A DNA stretch of 64,000 nt from Chondrilla cf. caribensis. Its lineage: Eukaryota > Porifera > Demospongiae > Chondrillida > Chondrillidae. The stretch covers positions 1,406,247 to 1,470,246 of the forward strand of contig OZ026554.1 of the NCBI GenBank assembly GCA_964020155.1, in the 5' to 3' direction. Below, in pieces: positions 1-50,163 of this stretch. Positions within the stretch are counted from its first letter, which is position 1. The number at the start of each line of letters is the position of its first letter. Made by a program: the position numbers and the translations under genes. The notes beneath the pieces were generated by a model. That model saw only the letters and a list, made by a program, of their open reading frames with translations. It was not told where the DNA came from and did not search any database.

Positions 1-855
1 TGAGAGACCTATACCCATGCATACGTACGTACGTATATACTCACGTACATACGTATGTTCGCGCATACATACATACATACATACATACCTACATGCATAC
101 AGGCATACTTATATAAGAGTGGTAACCACCTGGTCTGTACATGGTAAATATAAAGAGAAGGTGATTAGCTGAGGGCTTTACTGAACCGTAGATACTCTAT
201 ACCCCACTTCTATGACTGAACTAAGACTACAGTGAATATTCGTTAATCCGCCCCCTGTTAATGCGCCAAACCAATTTATCCTCCATATTATTATGAATGA
301 ATTCGCTTGTATTGCTACCAATTTGCACTTTTGTATGAACTTCAATTAGAGGCGATCTGCCAATTTTAAGAAGTTGTCTTAGTGTAGAGCAAAATAGCAG
401 CAAAGCTTTCTAAATTGACTTAACAATGAAGCAGAAGAAGTAGATTTCAGATTGTAGAAAGAGGAATCCGACGACAACTTAAAAAAAAATACAGACCGTT
501 TCTTGAAGATGCAGAACGTACAAATTGCACGACAAATGATAGGAGACATCTCGAAGAAGGTCAGTATAATCCGCCAAAATTTCGCCTGAACCAATTGCGG
601 CGGATTAACGAATATTCACTGTGTTAATATGTACATTTGTTCATACTTACACATATATGTACGTACTTACATATGAATCTATGTATGTACATTTGTACAT
701 GCAGTACATGTCCACTTGCATACACACATCCCTGGCTACCTACGTACGTACGTGCATATGTACGTAGGTATATATACTGTATGTACGTATGTACTACTCA
801 TAGTTGAAGTACACAGTAATGTATTGTGTTCTCTCTTTCATACCTATGTACGTAG
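1..855. other. HYDIN intron (5' end of window), no exon seen
   Basis: Intronic sequence ahead of the first visible exon. It contains TACGTA/CATATG-rich runs at both ends and one 392 bp inverted-repeat element (230-621). No coding exon is recognisable; short open frames here are chance products of the tetranucleotide-rich sequence. Confidence 0.6.
230..621. mobile_element. Inverted-repeat element (MITE-like) with 23 bp perfect termini
   Basis: The left end CAGTGAATATTCGTTAATCC (230 onward) is perfectly mirrored by the right end at 599-621; the match is 23 bp. The interior (392 bp total) has no convincing transposase. I see no clear target-site duplication (CTA on the left, TGT on the right), so the superfamily is unassigned. 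It is the cleanest terminal inverted repeat in the window. Confidence 0.75.
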
Positions 856-40622
<39,767 letters not shown>

Positions 40623-41431
40623 CATGTAGCAGCTCACTATCATAACATTGTACAGTAGTGTATATCCTTGTATGCCATAAAACACACACATACCTTACTA
40701 TTGAGAATAATAATGTTGTTGCTTCTAAGGACATGTTAACAACAATAGTCTAACTGAGCTCAAGGATGAGATGACAAGCAAGAAATTGACATGCATGCAT
40801 GCTGTGAGACATTGATCATGATAATTATTGAATACATTAGAAACTAATATCAATGTACTAATAAAAAAATGAATATTCTATTGATTAATTTTATCAATTG
40901 AGAATTAAATGTAAATGTTTATGTACTTATTAGTTTATTATTATAAGCATGGGAACCACTTTTGCAATTGAACTATAGATCACAGATCTGTAGCAGGAGT
41001 GTGACATTCTATATAATATTATATTCAGCAATATTATTAATGATTGATTACTATATACAGTACTTATGTTCTATATTATTGCCATATTCTGCATAATACA
41101 TAACATGCTCACTGGAACAGTATTCACTGTACGACAATATTGATATTGAAACAAACAGAAAATACCCAATTAATGAATTACATAATTATAAATAACTCAA
41201 TAATGTTTACATTGGTGTAATAAGAAAAGTCAATACTAAATGCATACATAGGCATCTATGGTATATATATATTTACTGTCATTTTCACAAATTGAAACCA
41301 ACTCTCTTGTGTGTTCCCCAGTGCACCCCTATTCTTGGACTGACAGGAAGGCATCTGCACACCAGTTGAGTTCATGGGCATATAATAATATTATTATTAT
41401 ACCTCATCCCACCATAGATCCCACCTTGTGG

Positions 41432-41462
<31 letters not shown>

Positions 41463-41735
41463 AGAGGGGAACAGAGGGACTTGCTACCTGGGGCTACCCA
41501 GGTGGGGTCAATGTGTATAGGTAATTGTAGTAAATACTTGAGGATATTTTCTATACATTTGTATAATGCCTATTCAATATTATATCAATTAATAAATTTA
41601 ATATGCTGAAATATAAATTCAATGTCATCAAATTCCAATAATATATAATTACACACCAATGATAATGTTGTATGGAGTAAAATTGAAATATACGTAACAT
41701 GTTGGCATCTGTCTTTTAACATGTATAATAAAGAT
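40623..41735. other. Convergent 3' regions of HYDIN (+) and SS18-like (-)
   Basis: AT-rich, no coding sequence seen. AATAAA at 40860-40865 (plus strand, 240 bp after the HYDIN stop) is a plausible polyadenylation signal. A short (GT)n tract lies at 41430-41458. The TACGTA-rich texture of the HYDIN introns stops here. Confidence 0.5.
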
Positions 41736-42503
41736 CTATATTTGTGGTTGAGTGTATGTGGGGGGAGGAATTTGTGATGGTGCTGGCTGCCTTGGACCAC
41801 TCTGGATTCCAGGGGGAATTCCCTGGTTGGGGGAATAAGACGGTACTGACACCATTTGCCCATGTGGGTTGCCTCCCACGTTAGCATGCATCATCTGGTC
41901 TTGGTGCATCTGCGTCATGAGATGCTGCCTAACGGCTTCGTTGTGCATCTGCTGTGCGGTCAGACCCAAGGATGAAGTAGGAGGTGGCTGGTAACCAGCG
42001 GTGGGCTGCATTATCCCCTGCTGTACCTGAACCCCGCCACTAGACAGGTATTGTCCATTGGGTTGGCTCATTGGCTGCCTGGAAACGGGCATGCCCATGC
42101 TGCTCATGTAAGGGCTACTGCCATAGGATGCAGTCGGCATTGAGGGATGGGGGTGAGGAGAGGGGGTGGGGTGTCCAGACATCTGGTGTGCAGGGTAACC
42201 CTGTACGTGACCTCCTCCATGATCCACAGGACGGGGTACATTAGGCTTCTATAGGAACAGACAAGTGAGAGAGTATAATGAACCAAGGAATTGAGTAGAA
42301 CTGTGAGACAATGATGATGTTGGGAAGTGAGTAATAAAGGACAGTTACTTCCCAATGATTCAACCACTTCAGTGAGGGTGAAATTGGAGACAGAAATGCA
42401 CAGTGGAATGAATATTAATGAATATTAATGAAGAAACTGTATTTCTGAATTTGATCTGCAAACATTTAAAGCACTTCTATGATGTATTCAATCACCATAG
42501 TAA

Positions 42504-42599
<96 letters not shown>

Positions 42600-42852
42600 C
42601 TCATGTCCTACATATGTGTACTTACTGGCAGAAGATCCCGTGTGTTCATGTTAGGGTCCACTAAGCCCGCAAGATACAGTAAATTTTTGTACAGCATTTG
42701 TTGATACCTACAGCAGGAGACAACTTGTGTAAGTTGCATTTGATCACACATCCATGGTCACACGGCCCATCCACCAGCCCAAGAGCTGATGTTGGTACAA
42801 ATCTGAGAATCACTGCACAATATAGGATAATACAAGTGAAGGACAACTGGGA

Positions 42853-42917
<65 letters not shown>

Positions 42918-43447
42918 CCTGGTTACAGTGGTTCCTCATTACATCATAACTTGTGGTTTGTAGACTTACAGACTATGCTGTACTATTCAAATCACAGATA
43001 CTCCACACAATCCTTCCCTTTATAGCGTTATAAGGGCGAAAAACCTTGAACCCAAGGGTTACAAAGATGATTGACTGTTTACAAGTAGAACGAACAACTA
43101 AATCAATGTAATTATAGTTAATTCGTGAGAATAACGCTGTTGAGTATAGCAAAGGCGGGGGATCAAAAATATAAAGGAGCATATCTGTTTTCCTTTCTCA
43201 ACATCTATCAAATATACTTATGGACTCACTGCATCGCATCAACGGCTCTGCCTTTGTTCTGCGTCTCGACGATTGCCTGGATGAGCTGGGAGTTGTCGTC
43301 TAGTAGCTGCAGGGACAGGGAGGGTGGATTCACGCCGACATACACAGTCGAACTCTGTCAAATAGCATGCGAAAAGCTCTCTTCACAAACAAACACCTTT
43401 TGAATGTTGTCAGGTGTAACCTCCGTCTTCCTCCCAAGACTAGTCAT
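41736..43447 (-). CDS. SS18: SS18-like (SYT) transcriptional co-activator, BAF complex subunit (4 exons)
   Basis: Exons in coding order: 43397-43447, 43230-43306, 42626-42707, 41736-42248; 723 nt, 240 residues, all junctions in phase. The N-terminus reads MTSLGRKTEVTPDNIQK, then LLDDNSQLIQAIVETQNKG, then QYQQMLYKNLLYLAGLVDPN and MNTRDLLP. This is the complete SNH domain by which SS18 binds the BRG1/BRM ATPase. The rest is low-complexity, rich in Pro, Gln, Met, Gly, Ser and Tyr (QPMSQPNGQYLSSGGVQVQQ; TQMHQDQMMHANVGG) and ends YTQPQI. It is shorter than vertebrate SS18 (~400 aa), mainly in the QPGY region. The ATG at 43447 was chosen over an in-frame one at 43564 because it matches the family's start just before the SNH domain. 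Introns hold GT and CA repeats. Confidence 0.9.
42505..42597. repeat. (GT)n microsatellite in SS18-like intron 3
   Basis: About 93 bp of GT repeat (AC on the gene's strand), 29 bp from the donor of exon 3 at 42625. Confidence 0.95.
42854..42915. repeat. (CA)n microsatellite in SS18-like intron 2
   Basis: About 62 bp of CA repeat between exons 2 and 3 of the minus-strand gene. Confidence 0.95.
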
Positions 43448-43574
43448 TGCTGTACTTGTTTTCGTCCGAATACTGTTCCTTTCCTCAAGATTTGTATTTA
43501 TGTTGTTCTCTACACGAGGGTAGCAGTATAAAATTAGTGCAATACAATAAAATGGCGTCGTCATGAAACTTTCT
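43448..43574. promoter_or_regulatory. Probable bidirectional promoter between SS18-like (-) and a 45-aa membrane protein gene (+)
   Basis: Only 127 bp separate the two divergent start codons (43447 minus, 43575 plus). No TATA box at a sensible distance is visible. A four-codon open frame ATGGCGTCGTCATGA at 43553 precedes the plus-strand start and could act as an upstream ORF. The role is inferred from geometry only. Confidence 0.45.
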
Positions 43575-43780
43575 ATGAGAGGCGTTGCAATTGGATGGTA
43601 AGGCTTTGAACAAGAGTCTTATGTGAATCTTACAACGTAAATTGGTACATATTTTTCATCGTCAGGTTTACCGTGAGTGTATTAGCCGTGGCTACATTCG
43701 TTATCTGTAAAAGGGACATTGACAGAAGAAGACTCAATATAATCAGGAGACAACGCAGTGAAAAAGTTGCTAACAAGTAG
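43575..43780 (+). CDS. Predicted single-pass membrane microprotein, 45 aa (2 exons)
   Basis: Exon 1 is 43575-43597 (MRGVAIGW) and exon 2 is 43666-43780; the junction TTGGATG|GTAAGG ... CGTCAG|GTTTACC keeps frame. The product is a short hydrophobic helix (FTVSVLAVATFVIC, residues 9-22) followed by a strongly basic tail (KRDIDRRRLNIIRRQRSEK) and TAG. The layout fits small inner-membrane or ER tail-type proteins; many mitochondrial assembly factors look like this. I do not recognise a family. Support is the clean intron, TM-plus-basic topology and the divergent position against SS18-like. It is too short to be certain from sequence alone. Confidence 0.5.
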
Positions 43781-44356
43781 CTGACTGAGCTCGACGCAGG
43801 GATATATACTAGTGAGAAGGGAACGGATGTTAGAGTAAAATGGAGTAGCTTGGGATGCTAGGGTAGCTCGAAATTGATGGATTCAAGCATTTACCACTAC
43901 GCTTTTGTTTCACGTAATCAAATACGTTCTTTCTTGTTGATAACATTTACTGGAGTAGCTAAATCAATGTGATTACTTGCTCCTCTACTTCTTCTGATAC
44001 ACATGATACTTGACTGAATCAGTGAGAATGAAAATAGACAAATGAACCATGTGATTGTTCGGCTGTAGCTCAGGCTATGGGTGCAAATTCTCTGAATGTG
44101 GTTATGGCTAGACAACCCATACCTCAAGTGGAAGACATGGTCAAGGGGGTGACTGAGGCATGTTCGATGTCTTGGATTCTTCTGAAGTCACCCAGCCGTT
44201 TCTATGTATCTTTATGTTCATGTGTAACTGACAGTGTATAGTATTGGGTCCAAGTGTGTCTGGTTGTTCTGGAGGCTTTATTTATAGTATAAACATGACT
44301 ATGTACGTATGTCATAACTGTCATTGTATACTGATTATGGTGACATACGTACACCA

Positions 44357-44418
<62 letters not shown>

Positions 44419-44487
44419 TGTGACATATGTGTATTGGTTTCACAGATATTGCTTATTGTTACTTACTGCTATAGGAAACATTAGCGC
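43781..44487. other. Intergenic region with one unassigned 54-codon ORF and a (GT)n tract
   Basis: An ATG at 44077 opens a 54-codon frame (MGANSLNVVMARQPIPQVED..., stop 44239-44241) with fairly gene-like composition, but I recognise no family and see no clear splice partners. A GT repeat occupies 44359-44423, and a few TACGTA motifs occur upstream of COA4. Confidence 0.35.
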
Positions 44488-44769
44488 ATGTCTGGCAGCA
44501 ACAATAGCAGTACGCATCCCAGAAAGACAACTAGTACAACACCCCTCCCCCCCAAGGTGGGGACACACAAGGTGCATGGGAGAAAGGAAGAAGACAAAGA
44601 AGAAGAAGATCCTTACAATATTAGGATTGAAAGAAGTGGGTGTGCCAGCTACCATTACCAGCTGTTGGACTGTTATCGTGACAGAGGAGAAGACTGGAGA
44701 AAGTGCCAAGAAGAACTGAAACAGTTTAAAGAATGCATGATCAATCAACAAAAAACCTCCAAAAAATAG
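44488..44769 (+). CDS. COA4: COA4-like twin CX9C protein, cytochrome c oxidase assembly factor 4
   Basis: Single exon, 93 residues. The C-terminal half carries a twin CX9C (CHCH) motif: GCASYHYQLLDC and then KCQEELKQFKEC, each with exactly nine residues between cysteines. Around it are the family features 'EEEDPYN..I.RSGC', 'DWRKCQ' and 'CM..QQ', as in animal COA4/CHCHD8. Such proteins enter the mitochondrial intermembrane space and are oxidised by the MIA40 relay; COA4 supports cytochrome c oxidase assembly. The N-terminus is Ser/Thr/Pro and Lys/Glu rich, as usual. The ATG is the first in frame after an upstream stop. Confidence 0.9.
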   Translation: MSGSNNSSTHPRKTTSTTPLPPKVGTHKVHGRKEEDKEEEDPYNIRIERSGCASYHYQLLDCYRDRGEDWRKCQEELKQFKECMINQQKTSKK

Positions 44770-46134
44770 AAACAGCCACAGATTGCACTCAAAGGTATAA
44801 GTTTTATTGAATACAAATAATCATGAGTTAAATATGATTTTATCGCCCGATGACGTCATACACCGAAGAGCAGGTTACTAGCACTGCAGAAACCTGCAAG
44901 CGCCTCTTAAAACCTAGCAACGTGTCCGCACAATTATCACGTCAATCAACACTTTGGAAGGCCATACATTGTCAATCTTGTACTGATGTACAACTTTCTT
45001 CATTGGCTTGATTTGTTTTCTCTGTTTTAACGGTGAGGTGCCCTGAACCCCTGATGCTTCCTAATTTCGGACAATTTGGATTGTTGCGAAAAATTAAGTT
45101 CTTTTCGCGAAACGTTTATCGGAGCAAGTTTGTTATCAAACTCATCCTCAACCCGGCTACGAAGCAACGTTTAAAGATTTGAATGAATTTAACCGATTAT
45201 CGTACTTGATGTTCGAAAGCGTCTGGAATTGGGGCACCACACCATGCTCGGTTTTTGGAACTCGTCATTTTCCACGTCGAAATCAAATCACTTACTCAAT
45301 AGCTAGTGGCTGCATGGCTTTCCTCACTGCTGGAAGGCTGCTAATGCTTATGATAGACCATTTTCTTGAAAGAGAAACAAAATTACTGGAAATATCGAAG
45401 CGAGGGGAAGAAAAGTATTCTAATTCAAACATACTGCGCATTTTCCAGGTGGCTATTTTGCGATAAGCCACTTATTACACACTCTCCTTCAGCCGTACTG
45501 TTTAGTTTACTGCCCTCGGGCAGTAAATGCAACAGTACGGCACAGAGAGCGTGTAATGACTAGTACATATAACTATAATACCTTTTCGATTTATAAAGTA
45601 CTATGACTTTCATATAGTACATGCATATATGATACAGACTCCTCTGTTAGACCCGTGCAAAGGACCCAGAACATGGGGGTATCTGTAAACAGATGGTCTT
45701 TATAAAGGGTGCATTTAAGCTAGATAAAGGATATATATAATTATAGTGGATAGTTACGAGAATAGCCACTTTCTTGTACACATTGTCCTACAAATATCTG
45801 CTAAATTTATTATAATATTTATTGTTTAACAAGATGTACCTATCCATGATGATGACAAAACCATGATATCAATGATGATGATGATGATGATTATTATTAT
45901 TATTATTATTATTTGTTCACAAAAAATATTGTAGTATTATTATTATCAATGATGATAAGGTGATATAATATACATCTACAAGTGCATCAATGAAGGAGAA
46001 AAAAGAATAAAGAAACTATCATTATTATTAACAATTTTCACAGAGATGACAGCAATAAAGAAAACAATTAATATACAGCAATAATAAACAAACACACACA
46101 AAGATAAGATAATGAAAATAATAACAATAAGGAT
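44770..46134. other. Gene-poor spacer with an unrecognised ORF, a hairpin and AT-rich repeats
   Basis: An open frame without an ATG at 45179-45466 (contains FESVWNWGTTPCSVFGTRHF and a hydrophobic MAFLTAGRLLMLMI stretch) may be a gene relic. The hairpin at 45466-45560 is listed separately. From 45.8 kb the sequence is AT-rich with TTA/TGA trinucleotide runs (45886-45935). Confidence 0.4.
45466..45560. repeat. Long hairpin / foldback element
   Basis: Arms TTACACACTCTC...GCCGTACTGTT...TTTACTGCCC and GGGCAGTAAA...AACAGTACGGC...GAGAGCGTGTAA are complementary around the centre TC at about 45515, with a few mismatches. About 95 bp overall, non-coding, no relative seen elsewhere in the window. Confidence 0.75.
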
Positions 46135-46280
46135 CTAGTCGCCGAGATCAGGGCAGTACAGGGAGCCCATGGCCAACAACGAAATAGCATTCCCTGTTTG
46201 GACAGCAACTGAGAGCCTCTGCATCAAGAAGGAAAACGACTTAGGCTCTCCTGTGACCATCTTAATGTGGCAGCCTAGAT
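46135..46280 (-). pseudogene. Retroelement ORF C-terminal fragment
   Basis: On the minus strand a short frame reads MVTGEPKSFSFLMQRLSVAV then QTGNAISLLAMGSLYC and stops at 46135. 'SFLMQRLSVAVQ.GNA' resembles the C-terminal tail found in invertebrate reverse-transcriptase ORFs. The rest of the element is absent. Recognition is by pattern memory, so moderate at best. Confidence 0.4.
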
Positions 46281-46684
46281 TAATCATTATAGACGTTAAT
46301 ATTGTGCAATTTAGAAATCACTGACAAATGAATCATAAATGTGGAGTTGTTGTTAACATAATGTATGCATGGTTTTATGAATAAGTATATTAATATTATT
46401 ATTATTATTTATTGTTATTATTATTATTGGCTTATACATTATAATTATTATCATTATCATTATGTAACTCATGATGATGGTAAATAACTCGAATAATAAA
46501 TTATAATCAGACTTGAATCGGACCTTTTATGAAGTTGTGTCCAGTCATATAGACTGAATGGTCCAAATGACCTTAAACTAAGGTATGACCAAAAATATGG
46601 CAAAATATGATTATACTTATTTTGATACATTTCGTAATTTGGTTATAAATGGCTAGTATTCAAAATGAGTTGAAAGAGATCCTT

Positions 46685-47620
46685 TCATTGAGGGGTGTTG
46701 AAATCAGCCATTTCACTATAGAGATCAGGATAATTTGTCCTATATCTCTGGATGCAATAAGGCCCATACTTGAAGGGTTTCACCTCTCCTTCAACTGGAA
46801 ATTCAGCATTATAGGAGGGCTCACAAAAGAATATGGATGATAAGCGACCACCTTCCACAGTTTTAACACGGTGGACAGTGCCTTTAAAGCGTCCTGCGGT
46901 GATCTTTGTCAGGACCAGGCCAATGAGCAAGATCAAGGATCCCGGACGTGGTTCCACATCTAGCCAAGTGCCATCTTCCATTTGAATCTCCAGACCATGA
47001 TAGGAAAATAGGCCCACCAATGTGCAGATACCTGTATCAGTGTGAGCTTGCATGGACAAACCGCTTGCAAAGTAGGGATAATTCGTCAAAGCTAGATTGG
47101 AAGTAGGCTTTTGAAGTAATACGTCAACTAAGGCATTTTCATCCATGCCACATCCTACGGCAAGGATTTTTAGAATGTTCTTCCCAGTCTCGGCCATGGT
47201 CTGGTGATACTCAGTGACAGTTTTACGGAAGTGCGCACCAGCGCCTTCTTCGTTAGGCCACTGGTTGGGTTCATAGAGGGGATTACCAGACAGAACGTCG
47301 GGATCGTCTTCCGGAAGCTCTTCTCCTATTTCGAACCATTCCCTGTAGCTATTTTGGGAGACATCGTAAGATGCATATCCTCTATGCACGTTCTTGGCTT
47401 CCCGATTCCATTTTTTCGTGCCTAGAAGTAATTTTTCTTCCAACGGGAGGGAGAAGAGCCATTTGGCACTTTTAAGTAGTAGCTCCTCTTTTTCTTTGCT
47501 GTAACCCGGGACGTTGTCGAGATAGACGCATCCAACAGTATCTATAGCTCTTATCAGGTTCTTGGCAGTGTTTTCACGACTGGGATCAGATAGATCGATT
47601 ATGGGCAGAGTGGCGGCCAT
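46685..47620 (-). CDS. Isopenicillin-N-synthase-like Fe(II)/2-oxoglutarate oxygenase, copy 1
   Basis: Intronless, 311 residues, starting MAATLPIIDLSDPSRENTAK. N-terminal half is the DIOX_N-type region (FEIGEELPEDDPDV). The jelly-roll core has the iron ligands HTD (QAHTDTGICTLVG, His193 and Asp195) and a distal His250 (GTVHRV); Arg259-x-Ser (RLSSIFF) should bind the co-substrate carboxylate. This is the fold of isopenicillin N synthase and plant/fungal small-molecule dioxygenases; the substrate is unknown. Compared with copies 2 and 3 it lacks two residues just before the HTD motif (YFASGL against YFEAESGL). An upstream in-frame ATG at 47806 would add 62 residues with no family likeness; ATG 47620 is shared by all copies and preferred. 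Confidence 0.9.
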   Translation of the reverse strand: MAATLPIIDLSDPSRENTAKNLIRAIDTVGCVYLDNVPGYSKEKEELLLKSAKWLFSLPLEEKLLLGTKKWNREAKNVHRGYASYDVSQNSYREWFEIGEELPEDDPDVLSGNPLYEPNQWPNEEGAGAHFRKTVTEYHQTMAETGKNILKILAVGCGMDENALVDVLLQKPTSNLALTNYPYFASGLSMQAHTDTGICTLVGLFSYHGLEIQMEDGTWLDVEPRPGSLILLIGLVLTKITAGRFKGTVHRVKTVEGGRLSSIFFCEPSYNAEFPVEGEVKPFKYGPYCIQRYRTNYPDLYSEMADFNTPQ

Positions 47621-47815
47621 GTCTCGTGTACAAAATACCCGCGGTATAGAATCTGTAAGGCGATCCGCAAGAGGACGAAACTTATTGACTAGATTGCCTT
47701 CAGTACGACTTTCGTGGCAGTTCTGATGTCCACGCAAATGCGATATGGTGGGAAGAATTGATCTTTTTGATGCAGAGGTGTAATGCAGGAAGTGTTGAAG
47801 CCACACTATTGTCTG

Positions 47816-48665
47816 AGCATAGTTTGAGGCAGGGCAAGCAAAATTTCATTGGTCAGACCGAAATACTGTCAAATGATTATAATTGTATATATTGAGGAAG
47901 TGGACTTGCGTAGACCGATAGAATAACACAACAAATAACAATGTCATGCAATCTTACAATAATGAATTGCTACATTGATTTTAAATTGTAGCAAACAGAA
48001 TATGAAATTTGAATACGATTATAGTGTAAGAATAGACATACGTAATACTGTCCTGATGACATGCATGCATGGGCTATGAAAATAATATTGTTAAGATGTG
48101 CCACAATTTTTCAACCTGTGATCAGAATCCCCAACAAAGTCATTAGCAATATCACTTGATTTGAGCATATCGGTAGCAGCTTTGTGTACATGCAATGTCA
48201 TGAGGTTTGTGGCTTTAGAATTTCTCATTCTGTTTGAATCCCATAATGCATACGTGGCAGTAAGCTACATCATTTGCTTCATCATAGTGGAAGAATGGCC
48301 ATTGCTTGAACCAGGAGTGCTGAAAGGATCGCTGAACAGCATTCTTCAGGCCATATGATCGTTTTGGGAACTTGAAATTCGAGCGGGGCTGGTGGGGAGA
48401 ACGTGACACTTCAGGAATTTCGGAAATACTACTCGCAGAGGAGTGCTGAAAGGATCGCTGAACAGCATTCTTCAGGCGATATGATCGTCACAAGTTTGAG
48501 AACTTGAAATTCGAGCGGGGCTGGTGGGGACAACGTGACACTTCAGGGATTCCTGAAATACTACTCGCAGAGATAGAGGAAGCCATTAATCAACAGATAT
48601 GCAAACGAATACCAGTCAAAGCAACAAACAAAGCCACAAAAACAGCCGCTGATCTAACTCTACCC
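47816..48665. other. Unit-1-specific insertion, left part: hAT-type zinc-finger relics
   Basis: On the minus strand around 48215-48400 lies FKFPKRSYGLKNAVQRSFQ then SWFKQWPFFHYDEANDVAYC, a TTF-type (ZMYM1/hAT transposase) zinc-finger pattern, broken by stops. A ~125 bp block is tandemly duplicated (48315-48439 and 48440-48571). The flanks of the whole insertion (47802 and 49893) share AGCCACACTAT[T/C]GTCTGAG. Confidence 0.6.
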
Positions 48666-49692
48666 CAGGGGCGTAGGAAGCATTTTATAAGTGTAGAGGC
48701 CACTGAAAAAAATTTTTCGCTCGCTTCGCTCGCCAAATAATTCTTGTAATAATTCTTCTCATACATGCAGCTATAACTTTTAATGATTGTACAAAGCTTT
48801 GTACATAAGACAAAAAGTGATACATTCAGCTAAGTATATGTCCTGTGTACATGCTCACAAAACTGTTATGCAGACTGAGCACTGTTAAAATGAAGTGTAA
48901 ATTCAGTCAGTAGGCAGAAACTTGCCAAATAGTGTTTCTCAGTGGCTTGATCCCCGCACAAAATCATTTCCTGTCTGCTAGACATAGGTCATCTGTGAGT
49001 TGCTTATGCACATGAAGTATCATGACATTATTCAGTCTACCCTGATTCATTGTGGATCGTAAGTTTTAAGATGTCACAAAGCACTGAAGGAGCGTTCACT
49101 AACAGCATTGGTAGCTGGCATTACTATTATAAGGGAAGCAACAGTGTAGACTTCAGACAGTGGTGCCATCTGGGGGGGGCACAAGTGAAGCATAACACAG
49201 CATCTTTCTCCTCCAAATAATGCAACCAAGGCCATTTGGTAAACCAAGTCGGCTGGAAGCTTCGCTGTACCACTGTCTTCTTGCCAAAATCTCTATTGGG
49301 AAACTTAAAATCAAACGGTTGGTACGGATTTGTTGGTAAAACGGTAGAAACGGTGGAAACGTTAGAGACGCTTTGAACATTCGAGCTTGAGGCACTGATC
49401 GTAATTATACTAGTACTCGTCGAGACAGGAGAACAGAGAATTTAACGATAGCGAAATCATTAAATTTTTTTTTATAAAGGCTCACGGTAACCGGCGATGA
49501 CGCGATTACTGTACTTCCTGATAGTATAAAGATGGCGTCGTTTCGCTAGGCTATGATCGAGGGCCTGCCTATTTTCTTCTAGGAGGAAGACTAGGTCCAA
49601 ATAGAAGTAAGTATTACAAAAAATATTAAGGGATAATCTCAAAAAGTGTAGCGGCCAAAGCCGCTACAGCCGCTACAGCTCCTACGCCCCTG
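48666..49692 (-). mobile_element. hAT-like element relic with matching short terminal inverted repeats
   Basis: Left end CAGGGGCGTAGGAAGC and right end GCTCCTACGCCCCTG are inverted repeats typical of hAT elements (CAGGGGCG...). TACCC occurs on both sides. On the minus strand near 49160-49330 reads PFDFKFPNRDFGKKTVVQRS, then FQPTWFTKWPWLHYLEEKDA and VLCFTC, a TTF-type zinc finger as found in hAT/ZMYM1-like transposases. The rest of the transposase is missing, so it is dead. Confidence 0.68.
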
Positions 49693-49978
49693 TACCCTAC
49701 AACCACCCGTGGACTTCTGTGTACGTAATTTCAATATTGCACGATGACAATATGGCTGATTCACGGGCACAACGACCTAAGATATCGATTGATCTTTGAC
49801 AGATTCTTAAAAGGCTAAAATTATTTTTAAGGTAACTTCTGAATATTGGTCAGGCTAAAGCCTGACCAGCCTGACCGGTTGCGCCGGCCCTGGACATTGC
49901 AGCCACACTATCGTCTGAGGCTGGGCGCAGATGTGGTTGTCAAACTCAAGGCACACAAAGTCAAACAACGCCGGTATA

Positions 49979-50161
49979 CAGTGAAACCTCCGTATAAAGG
50001 ACACATTGGAACCGTCTAATTTGTCCACTGTTGAGAGGTTGTCCACTCTTCAGTGTTGAAAAAATGTATTACTACCATAGGATAGCCCATTTTTGATGCC
50101 TCCAAAAGTATCCTTTATAGAGGTACTTTCTAATATGGTGTCCTTTATAAAGATTCCACTG
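49979..50161. mobile_element. TA-flanked MITE (Tc1/mariner or pogo type), unit 1 copy
   Basis: Begins CAGTGAAACCTCCGTATAAA and ends TTTATAAAGATTCCACTG, imperfect inverted repeats including GGACAC / GTGTCC. TA dinucleotides flank both ends (49977-78, 50162-63). The same element is in unit 2 (55203-55394), so it predates the duplication. Confidence 0.75.
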
Positions 50162-50163
50162 TA

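Noticed and set aside
379..594. Minus-strand 71-codon frame inside the 230-621 element
   Set aside because: No transposase motifs; too short and AT-rich, probably chance.
43448..43564. Upstream in-frame ATG of the SS18-like gene (43564)
   Set aside because: The extra 39 residues are hydrophobic and unlike the SS18 N-terminus, which begins just before the SNH domain; the region is better read as promoter/5' leader.
47621..47806. N-terminal extension of oxygenase copy 1 from ATG 47806
   Set aside because: The 62 extra residues resemble nothing in the family and are not kept in frame in copies 2 and 3; all share MAATLPIIDL.
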